Notes under the pieces: model-generated
Seen by the model: the letters and a program-made list of their open reading frames with translations, nothing else
Told to the model about the DNA's origin: nothing
Databases searched by the model: none
In this document: positions 55,410 to 64,000 of the stretch, one piece after another
How the letters are laid out: the number at the start of each line of letters is the position of its first letter
Position numbering within the stretch: position 1 is the stretch's first letter
Source: Spirogloea muscicola
Taxonomy: Eukaryota; Streptophyta; Zygnematophyceae; Spirogloeales; Spirogloeaceae
Reading direction: 5' to 3'
Assembly: GCA_009602725.1 (NCBI GenBank)
Contig: WELB01000370.1
Span: 1 to 64,000 of the forward strand
DNA: 64,000 nucleotides
Position numbers and translations under genes: made by a program

Positions 55410-56177
55410 TCAGTAACCACGGGTCAAAACATAAAGGTCGCTAATCGATGCCTGAATACTAGATGTCAGATACGAAGCCCTTCTGCCACCAACTAGAGCT
55501 CGGCCAGCTTTCTGGTGCAAGGCATTAGCCTGAGCACGCTGCAAACAGGCCGAAACACGTCGTCGCAAGAAAGACAGATATGCAGCTGGCAAGCCCAACT
55601 CAAACGGAAACACATCTGCACGACGTGTGTAGCCTAGATTGGCAATGTTTTGGAGGAGGGTGTGGAAACGAGGACCCAGACAACCAAAGACGTCGATTGC
55701 CGCTGGCAGGAGCTGATCGCATTGAGGGTAGTCGGAGTAATGCTGCAGCTTTCTTTGTTCTGCAACGCCCACTGCGTGACCAGCGATGTGTGTGGATGCT
55801 GGTCCCTTGTACGCCTCCGTTACAACAACTTCGACCAGGGCCCGTGGTCCTCCACCAGGTTGCACGCCCACAATGTCAAGTGTGCGGCGATAATGACGTC
55901 CCTGGGCGTCCGTGGTAATAGGCATGATATCGTTGACTTCCACGACTGCACGGTAGCCGGCGTCGCGCATCAAACCCGCCAGGGCATCGCGGAAGAGGTT
56001 GTGGATGCCCACCACTTCTGGCCCAGTGGGGCATCTTAGCATGTGAGTGGCGAGCTCAGCACCCTCTGCACGGAAGCCGCACTTGCACTGCCGCACCCCG
56101 ATCAGGCAGTTAGGTGGGAGGCCCCCTTTGGAGGAGCTCACTTCTCCTTTTATCATGCAGCCATTTGTAGTAGCCAC
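55410..56177 (-). mobile_element. LINE C-terminal open frame, longest copy (about 255 codons)
   Basis: An uninterrupted minus-strand frame, cut off at its 5' side near 56190. In order it contains a CCHC-like cluster (QCKCGFRAE, THMLRC), HNLFRDALAGLMRDAGY, RRTLDIVGV, ALVEVVVTEAY, GVAEQRKLQHYSDYP, IDVFGCLGPRFHTLLQNIA, a basic tail (FLRRRVSACLQRAQANAL) and the terminus SISDLYVLTRGY. Spacing of D, E.V and AE..K fits a PD-(D/E)XK-like nuclease core. C-terminal nucleases of this kind are known from some non-LTR retrotransposons. The assignment rests on pattern only. There is no reverse transcriptase in this copy. Confidence 0.65.
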
Positions 56178-56199
56178 TTGCGTGGCTGTGTGATTTTAT

Positions 56200-57250
56200 G
56201 CGAAGCGGCCCTTCGAGCCTTGTCCATCCCTTTTGGGCTGGCCTGTCACAGCTTTAGCCCCATCTTGGCAAGATAATCTGAGTACCACTGCTAATATTCC
56301 TCGTGGCCACTTTGCTCATGAACAGTGCTCAGAGGAAAGAAAGAAGGCGCGAGGAGCGCATGAAAAGAAAGGGAGGCCACTTAAGTCATAAAAACGTGGA
56401 GGCCATTAAGGGTGCCTGCTCAGTAACCGCCTACCCAGCATCCGCAAGTTGGAGAAGTAGCAGCACGTGAAAGGAAGCAGCTCGTCAAAAGAAAGTGGCT
56501 CGTCCAAGGGGGCAAGGGCTGTGAAAGGCCAGCCCAGAAGTGTGGACGAGGTCCGAATGGCTGAATGGTGCTCAATTCACAGCTATGCAACAGCAATTGG
56601 GAGCTCAAACCCCTCGTCAGCAGCCGCAGGTCGGAGTAACTTGCAGCTGGAAAGTGAGAGCTGCTCACAGCCATCTCCTTGGGTTGGAAGAGCTGTTTTT
56701 CAAGGGGGGAGTGCTGCGGAAAGCCAGCCCATAAAAGAATGAACAAAGTCCAACGGAGCCGGGAAAAACGTAGAGGAATTCTGATGGTGCCTGCTCAGTA
56801 ACCCCTAGTCAGCAGCCGCAAGTCAGGAAATGTAGCAGCAGGAAAGGAGTTGCGGCGTAAAGAGGAGAAAGGTAAGTAGTCGCTCTTCCGAAGGGGCCGA
56901 GGGCTGTGAAAGGCCAGCCCGGAAATAATGGACAAGGTCCAGAGAGCCAGAAGGCCCTAAGATCACACAGCTATGCAAGTGACTTCAGCGATTTGGGAGC
57001 TTAGTAACCCCGAGTCAGCAGCACAGGTCGGAGTAATTTGCAGCTGGAGAGAAGTCACTCAGGAAGGAATGGGAAATAGTTCTTTCAAAGTAAGGCAGTG
57101 GCTGTGAGAGGACAGCGCAATGGAGTGAACAAGGTCTGAAAGGGCTGGAGCGTGGACTTACATTCTGTGACTTCTCTGAATGGACGCTCGATATATTGAA
57201 GCCAGCAATTTGCAGATCGGAGTAATCAGAGGGTTGAAATGCGTCGCTCC
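56200..57250. mobile_element. Tandem LINE 3' ends, mostly reversed
   Basis: A forward module lies at 56205-56275. Reversed units of roughly 250 bp follow near 56400-56540, 56590-56760, 56790-56960 and 57000-57150. Each has a SDLRLLTRG-type tail read on the minus strand and a CTGTGA..GGCCAGCCC hairpin. The regular order of tail, UTR and hairpin makes the array look like head-to-tail copies of one short unit. Confidence 0.6.
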
Positions 57251-57865
57251 ACCTAGAGCCTGAGCGTCCATCCAAACAGGTGTAGCAGAGAGGTTGGTAC
57301 ACTCCGACCTCCTGGAAAGATTTTCAAGGGTAAGTCTAGGTCACGTACAATCGTCTGCCATAGCCACGCCTTTGCCGAGCGCAGAGCGAGGCGGCAGACG
57401 CTGCTTCTCTCATTGTTAAGACTCTCGGCGGGGTCCCTCCACTCTAGCACTTGGTCCGCCCCGTACTCTCTTTCGAGCTCGCACTCGAACGCCACTCCAT
57501 GTTGGGGCCACTGGCGCCACCTCGAGCTCGAGCCCGCGCCACGCTTGTCTGAGCTCGACGATGGCGGTCAGGGAGATAGTGCCGGCGGGAGGGAGGGGCC
57601 AGTGGAGAGGGAGGTCTTTTCCAATCTATGTCTGCGTCTCGGGCCGAGCGCCACCTCTTGCCCCTCTTCGATCGGCAATGCTTGCACGGAGCCCGCCATG
57701 CCCCCTATCCCTACTCGGGAGAGAGGAATGGCCTTGACAGTACTCACGTAATGAATATCCGCAGAGCAAAGCACTAATGAACCTCTCACAAGCTCTCACA
57801 AACCCCCAGCCCCTACCACGCATTGCAGCCCGGGCCATGGTGTGCAGCTGTCGTTCCGTGTCATA

Positions 57866-57959
57866 GGCTCCGGTAGAGTTGAGCAACCACATAGACAGCA
57901 TCACCAACATCGAAGAACAGCTGCCAAAAGGCTTCGACTCAGTTTGTGCCTTACGAAGG
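57866..57959 (+). CDS. Exon-like frame of an unknown protein
   Basis: Between an acceptor (CCGTGTCATAG) and a donor (GAAG/GTAAGA) the frame reads APVELSNHIDSITNIEEQLP and then KGFDSVCALR. Composition and boundaries look like a real internal exon ending in phase 2. A further frame at about 58035-58177 (LKLRQESWTDPESSFFVACS, LLRSTLNSSDC) looks coding but does not join in phase at its obvious acceptor, so the gene model is incomplete. Confidence 0.35.
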
Positions 57960-58179
57960 TAAGAACTGCAGCTCAGGACGCCTGCCTGATGTTGCAGCGA
58001 GCAGTGCTGTTTACCTCAGCCTTTCTTGCAACAGGATTAAAGCTGCGCCAGGAGTCCTGGACTGATCCAGAATCTAGCTTCTTTGTTGCCTGCTCTGATC
58101 TGCTCCGCTCTACCCTGAACTCTTCAGACTGTACGAAGAATGTCATCAATAGTATGCTTGCTCGGAGCTACGTCTGACA

Positions 58180-58997
58180 TTGTGCTACAGGCTTGGTTTT
58201 CTTCCTGATGGCCACGAGTATTGCCTATTTTACTTCAGCATTCACTGTCAAGCAACATCCAATGCAATATCTTAGAGGAAGGAAGCTTCAAAAGAGTAAG
58301 ACGACATGCGTCGTAGACTAGCTATGGACTTACGACTGTACTGTGACCTGAGCCTGACTGAACTCATGCGGGCTTGGAGCTTGTATTGAGCGGTACTGCT
58401 CGGCCTACTGTTTCCAGGACTCTCCGGCCAGGCTGGCCCTCAATCCCGCCTGTGTGTCGAACGGGTCGCGCCTTTTAATCTCAGGGTGCTGACCAATATC
58501 CCCGGCAGCCCGCCTGGTAAGGCGGCGAATTCCTCCATGCATCCATCAAATCGCCTTTTCCGCGGCATTGACATTCCGACTATGAGCCATCGCTTAAAGG
58601 GCTGTGCAGGCGGTACCCCTCCATCATCTCATCGACATTGCCCTGCCAAGCCGGACGTACTCCTTGAACTACTGCGCGGTGACAATTTCCCGAGCCCGTG
58701 TGTCAGCCGGTTTGCTGTAAGGAGGACAAGCAAACTACCAAGCCCAGGCGCGCAGTGAAGCATGAGAAGATCGAAAGGCCGAGGGATGGAGCCGCGACGG
58801 TCATTGATGAAGCTCAGATTGGATGAGGAATCACCATATGATTCCTGTAAAATCCTCCTCCTTACTTACCTTCTGAGCTTCCGATCATCCGCATCCCGCC
58901 TGCTTGGCAAACGGCCACCGACGGACTTCCGTCAACGATGGTCAATGGCGTGTGACTGCCACTAAGGTCCACCACCGAAGGTCTTACTGATGATTTG
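58180..58997. other. No recognisable gene
   Basis: A 90-codon plus-strand frame at 58486-58758 has no domain. The exon at 57866 may continue into this region. Confidence 0.3.
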
Positions 58998-59530
58998 CTG
59001 ACGCAACACCACTATAAGACGCGTCAACAGGTATCATCTTCACTTGTCGTCTCCTGCGCGACGCTGTCTCGTACTACAGTCTGTCCATCTTTTCCTGCTC
59101 GAGGAAGCAGATCTACTGCTCCAGACTGCCTGGTGAGGTGCCTAGCTTCTCCAAGCATCTGTATAGCTGCCTTTCTTCGGCATCGACGTTTCGACTATGT
59201 CAAGTCGACTATGTCAACTATGTCTACACTGTTCACATGGCGCACTGGTGCTTGCGGCGGCGGCTCAGGTGACGCTTCATGACAAGCACCACCGGCTTGG
59301 GACACCCTAGGCCGGCCGCTGCCGTCACGAGCAATGCGGAAAAGGCATCTTGGTGCCGCCAAATCGTGGGTGTCTCTTGAGCGCCTCCCATGCGTCTGTT
59401 TCCGTTCAGAGCCGACGGCACAATACCCACTGAATGGTGGAGCGGTGGCCGTTGGCAGCCACCGTCGCCGACGAGGCCCCCTGCCGGAGCGGAGCTTAGG
59501 CGAAGGAGACAGTTGGCGCGTCCGACGATA
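58998..59530 (-). repeat. Paralogous block 2, putative 5' exon of a minus-strand gene
   Basis: Partner of 39590-40125. Starts at ATG 59430 with MGIVPSALNGNRRMGGAQET, then IWRHQDAF; ASPEPPPQAPVRHVNSV is conserved downstream in a shifted frame. A short CGACTATGTCAA repeat occurs at about 59190-59225. Confidence 0.4.
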
Positions 59531-59935
59531 GCGCTCGCAGGTGCGCCACGTGGCGGTCCTAAGGGTCGGACTGCCGGCTGGCTCTGTCGGCGGCGGGCGG
59601 CGGCGCACGGGCGGGCGGGAGAGGGGGGGAGGGGAGGGAGGGCGGCCGAAAAGCGACGCGAGGAAGGTAGTCAAGGTGCGCTAGTAGGGGAGGGAGAGAG
59701 GGGCGCCCCCTACCGACGCCGTCGTCAAGTGTCGGCTGCACCTTTCCGGCGAAGCCTCCCGGCCCCGGGCGTCGGAGGCACGCGGCGGGCTCTGAAAGGG
59801 CTGAAGCTGAAACGTCGTGGAGCCGGAGTGGGCGGGCGCACCGCCCGTAGAAGCGGTCGGACTTGGCTCCACACGCGGCAGGAGGAGAGAGGGTGGGCCA
59901 GCCGCGGCCGGGGGGGTCGGCGAGGCTCACTTGAT
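59531..59935. other. GC-rich unannotated stretch
   Basis: GGCGGGCGGCGG and GGGAGGGGAGGGAGGG runs. Open frames of up to 190 codons are composition artefacts. Probably the promoter side of the minus-strand block to the left. Confidence 0.4.
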
Positions 59936-60105
59936 AAAAAGAAGAAAGGGCTCGCCCAATGAGGATAGATGCTGGACAAGCCAGCCCAAAAAAGAATGAA
60001 CAAAGAACGAGAAGGGGGCCAGAGGAAGCCAGAGGAAGCGCTAAGAAAGCAAAGCACACAAAGAAAGAAAGCCGCTACAAATCACTCAGTAACCCCTGCT
60101 AAAAA
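59936..60105 (-). mobile_element. Reversed LINE 3' UTR with hairpin
   Basis: AAGGGCTCGCCC, GCTGGACAAGCCAGCCC, GGAAGCGCTAAG and GCTACAAATCACTCAGTAACC, identical in order to 47300-47450. The tail is cut right after the stop and first codons (CCCTGCTA). Confidence 0.7.
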
Positions 60106-60164
60106 GGCTCCAACACCTCCGTGCGTGCAACTCCTCTCCCCCTTAGAGAAGAAGGGCCCTTGGC

Positions 60165-60225
60165 CTCGGCCCTTGTGGCTGGCCCTCTCAGCCCATTGCC
60201 TTGCTGCGGAGAGCTGCTTCCGTTC
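60165..60225 (+). repeat. Hairpin module, GGAGAGCTGCTTCC subfamily
   Basis: GTGGCTGGCCCTCTCAGCCCATTGCC followed by GGAGAGCTGCTTCC. Confidence 0.6.
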
Positions 60226-60404
60226 CCATATTCCCAATCTCGAGTGCTGCTTCCGCTCGCTCAGTTGCGCCCCCCGCCTGCAGCCGCTGCCCGGCGGCGC
60301 GCCCCTCCCGGCACGCGGATCCCCCCCGGCGCGGCGTCCAACGAAGCCGGGTCACTACTCGCCAGCGTCTTCTCCGAGCCCACGAAAGCCGGTAGACGGA
60401 CGCG

Positions 60405-62450
60405 CCACTGGCTCCCATGCCTGCACGTTCACAATGCAGGCCCCTGCTCGTGCGAGCGCCCGCTGCTGACTCCGCGCCCGAGCTCGCCCCGCGTCGTCTT
60501 GCAGCACTACTTCCATGGCCAACTCACCCTTGGTGCACAGAAACAACGGCGTCCCGGAAGTGGCGGTCATCTTGACCTGGGTGGTGAGTCGCATTCAGCC
60601 AGATTGCCACTCCCGTGAGCACCTGTGCATCAACTGCATTCGTGCCAGTCAGCAATTCTATGGATTCCAAGCTGTCATGCAGGGATGAATGCCTCAGAAC
60701 GATAACAAAGGCAAGGCGCACACTTTCTCAGCTGGGTCCACTGGTCAAGTGCAGAGGGTCGCTCAACTTTCTACGCCTGCAGATTGAGTTTCGCTGAAGT
60801 CCTCGGCAGCTCTGTTTGTTTTGTAGGCTGCAAAGGCTACTGCATTGAGAAGGGAGACCGCCCACGTTGTTGGTGCCCTTGGAATGCACCTCTATGCCTT
60901 CGTAGGATCGATACAAGCCCTCGAATGGTGGACTGCCTGTTCCATTACCACTTTTCTCAAGGTGAGCTAGCGATCGGTCAAGTCTAGGTAGACGCTTAGT
61001 GCTCCAGAAAAGATCAGTCGACTGTACCTTCTAAGTGCAGTTCTGACCACTCTTAAAATCTGAAATGTTGGACCGTTGGCCTCTGGACATGAGCTCAGTG
61101 GCTTGTGCAGAAGGCACCAACTGCAGTATTGGATGTCACGGACAATCTGCCCACGGACGAAGAAGGAGGCTATTGTGACTTTCAGTTGGATAACCTCCTG
61201 CATACATGGAAGCAACTGCAAAGCTGGCTGAGTAATGCATAGGTGGAAGATTTGTCAGATTTCTAGCAACTACTGGCAGAATGTCATTCTTTGATTGATA
61301 TAGGATTCCTGTGGGACGGTGTTTTGCGACACTTCTAAAGCAAAAATTTCAGTCGTAGACAAGAGCCTGAGGTGCCTATTCCTGTGCTTTACTAGCTTCA
61401 TGTTCTGGCTTGGTCTACCAGCCTAAAGGACCTTATAGCTGAAGTTGGTGAGGGCAACCATAAGCCGCCTGCACTGCCAGCGTCCTGAACTTAAATCTTA
61501 GTATGACGTGGGTACGGACCCCCATGACTTGCATGCCCAGCTTCAACAACATCGACTCCCACAGTAAGACGGAATGACCATATGCAATGTACATATGAAG
61601 AAACACTCCTGCGCCTCCAACGGTTGAATTGGCGTCACAGCGCACGCATTTCAAGCTCCTACAGAGAGGCTGAGAGGAAGCTTCATGTGTGTCACAAAGA
61701 AGACGAGTAACAGATGTGCAGAGTGTTCAGATATATTTGCCGTTCGTCCTGTTGTGTTGGACCCTTCTTGAGGTCCAAGGCTTGATCATTGTTGTCACAG
61801 AAGTCATTACGCAAAAGGAAGGACCGGTTGTCCAAATCTCTACCGAAGTATCTGGCCCTGTGCTCCAGCAAGCCTCTCTGTCGTGCGGTATCGCGTCGGT
61901 GGCTCATCTTTGTCATATGAATATGACAAGGATGCAGAGGTGGCTGCACAAGTAGATTTGAAGGCTGACTCATAGTTGGGTCGTCTGATGTAAAGAGAGT
62001 TGCGAGCACGATACCTTCAGCTTAGCTTCGGTGTGGAGAATACTTTATCAGCAGTGGCAAAAACGGCATCGGCGCATCGACCCACGCTGGTGCACGCGGC
62101 GCTTTAAGAGGAAGAAAGAGCTCCCCCATTGAGGATAGGGGCTGGAACAGCTAGCCCAAAAAAGAACGGACAAAGTACGAGAAGGGAGCCAGGGGAAGCG
62201 CTAAGAAAAACAAGCACAAGAAGAGGCCCCTGAAGCAAACCGAGGGTCCGTTTGCGCAATTCAGGAGTTCTGACTCAAATCGTCGCCATAGCGGGTATCG
62301 GTCGGCCATCTGTGAGGATATGGATATTGGTGGAAATGCAGGTCCCGGGCGACACAGGCCATGCGGACGGAGGGAGCCAAATGGCCAGACGGCCTGCCCT
62401 GACAAACAGTGTGAGTCGTCGCCGGACCGAGGGTAAAGGAAGAGACATCG
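60405..62450. repeat. Paralogous block, copy 2 of three
   Basis: Partner of 41260-43200. Plus-strand exon 60515-60583 (MANSPLVHRNNGVP, then VILTWV, donor GTGAGT) is equivalent to 41362-41430. Minus-strand frames conserved with copy 1 include LLPCMQEVIQLKVTIASFFV (about 61220-61160) and LLEHRARYFGRDLDNRSFLL (about 61875-61815). It carries a hairpin module at 62112-62220 that copy 1 lacks. Gene direction and function are undecided. Confidence 0.4.
62112..62220 (-). mobile_element. 109-bp hairpin-module insertion with target duplication
   Basis: A reversed module (GAGCTCCCCCATTGAGG, GGAACAGCTAGCCC, GAAGCGCTAAG, ending near CAAGCACAAG) is flanked by AAGAGG at 62106-62111 and 62221-62226. The paralogous block reads through with one AAGCGG at 42953-42958, which is the empty site. 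This shows that the shortest modules moved as such. Confidence 0.8.
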
Positions 62451-64000
62451 ATTTCAGTCCTTGTCCGTCCTGGCATGCTTCCTAGCTTACACGAGCAGGA
62501 GCTTGCGATAGATGACGATACAGTACGCAAGTTCTGTTCAATTTAACTTACTGATCTGTATAGTTACATTAATGAATATGTATCTCTAAACGGTTGGATG
62601 GACAATCCTTCGAATCAGATCTGACCATGTGCTTTCCCTGAGCGTGTCTGTAGTCTGGACGGCAGCCATACTGGTCGGCTGGCTACCTGAACAAAGGCTG
62701 TGACCGGGCTGCTTGCTGAGCCCTTGAGCGAACACCCGGGCCTTGCTCAGGGCCAATTGTCTGCAATCTCGAGCTCAAGGCCCGTGCTCTCAATCATGCT
62801 TGCTCCTCAAGTCTCCTGCTGCGCCCCTCCGACTGCCCCACAATCAACGAGATATCGCACCTTGTGGTAGCCAAGTTCTACATTGTGCCCAACAAGCTCG
62901 TAATGCTGCTGCCCGACCCTTGCTGCCACAATGCGTAACGTGGAACGCTCTGCCTAATCCGGTGTGATCCGACTGCCATCTCATGGTAGGACAAATGTCG
63001 ATCCTCCATGCGTGGCACGCCAACAAGGCTTCTTAAGTTCAGTTCGCCCTGCAGCCATGCTGCGCTACTGGGGCGCTAGCAAGACAACAACGCACCCCGC
63101 TAATTTTGTCAGTGATGCGCGACTTGTTCATCTGCAGCAGCCACATGTCAGCAGGTCTGTGAAGAACCAGTGTGGGTAAAAGTTACTTATGTGGGGCCAG
63201 CTACAAGTACACAGAGAAATTCAACGTTGGAGGCAAGTGATGGTGAGCAGATTGCAACAATCTAGACAAGGCCTTGATTGGCTACCAGCACTAGGCTTCC
63301 CTTTGCTTGTGTAGGATCAAAGCAAGCCTGGAGAGCACAATGTAGGATCAATTACACAAATATACGTCATCATTCAGGTAGGCTGTATTACGCTAGAACA
63401 CCGACGGCGAGGAGGTAATAAGAAGTAATAGCAAGCCATGACCAAACGAACGAGAATAGCAAGGACTTCTGATAACGAGTGTGATGATCAGCACCCACCC
63501 ACATTCCCTGACAAGTGCTAAAAAGGTACTTCGTCATAGATTGCTGCATCTGCAAGCTTCGTCCCTATCCCTAAACCCATCGGCACCTGCTCGCGCTGAA
63601 GTAAACAAAAGCTACATCAGATCGGTGCAGGACATAGTAAACACGAGAAGACACGAGCACGCGATACTCTTAAGTGCCATCCCAGTTGCCTGAGCACTTG
63701 CGCATGAGGATGACCAGTCCAGTGCCCCTCTGTAGCTCTGCCTTACAAGCCTTCCAAGTCATCCCATGTCTTACTAAGCAGTTTCGGCTTGGGCTTCACC
63801 ACGTAGTCAGCTTCGACACAGGTATAGTCATCTGCTGATGAGTATATGTGAAAATTACATAGTCAGGCAAGCTGCTTCGGCTTGAACCTTGTGGAAACTC
63901 ACCGTAGAAGCTAGCAGAGCAGATCTATCTTTACGAGATCTATTCCTATGCCGAAGGCCACGTTGGGCAGAACATCCAGTGCACTAGTGCCTGTGAAGAA
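62451..64000. other. No recognisable gene
   Basis: Mixed-composition DNA. Frames of 60-89 codons occur without domains. I see no hairpin modules in this last part. Confidence 0.35.

Noticed and set aside
59390-59962. 190-codon Arg/Gly-rich frame
   Set aside because: Lies over GC-rich promoter-like DNA and runs into a reversed hairpin module.

Overview
This is a piece of a nuclear genome from a green-lineage eukaryote, most likely a streptophyte (land plant or charophyte alga). Three things suggest this: a single-domain WRKY transcription factor, a gene with a DUF7796-type domain, and GT-AG introns of roughly 200 to 350 bp. I cannot name the species. The window has one gap of 446 N and four single N positions (three of them noted below), so it comes from a draft assembly.

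Three genes can be rebuilt with consistent splice phases. They are a DUF7796 plus METTL24-like fusion protein on the minus strand (3368-5937), a 205-residue predicted tail-anchored protein of unknown function on the plus strand (10305-11661), and a 500-residue WRKY protein on the plus strand with a TATA box (29784-31889). A fourth gene of unknown function lies on the minus strand at 34832-36870 and has lost its 5' end. A truncated paralogue at 53231-54453 keeps that 5' end but carries a stop. Several other blocks exist in two or three diverged copies whose reading frames are only partly conserved: 17330-20720 with 24080-27870; 41260-43200 with 60405-62450 and 48720-50000; and 39590-40125 with 58998-59530.

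Much of the rest is repeat. The dominant family consists of 5'-truncated 3' ends of one LINE-like element. The longest copies (14625-15375, 55410-56177) keep a C-terminal domain with a CCHC-like cluster and an AE..K nuclease-like signature. Most copies keep only the last residues (consensus SDLRLLTRGY) and a 3' UTR ending in a GGGCTGG/CCAGCCC hairpin. The shortest are about 100 bp of hairpin module alone. One such module at 62112-62220 has a 6-bp target duplication and a matching empty site in the paralogous block near 42953. Another interrupts a LINE tail at 46870-46965.

Other repeats include a short old LTR element with 114-bp LTRs (461-2433), a 167-bp tandem pair, a 175-bp satellite-like array, a 220-bp tandem duplication, and GC-rich palindromic DNA at 6500-7530. 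An apparently identical 668-bp segment lies upstream of two unrelated genes (9275-9942 and 40586-41253). The second copy abuts a single N, so an assembly artefact must be excluded.
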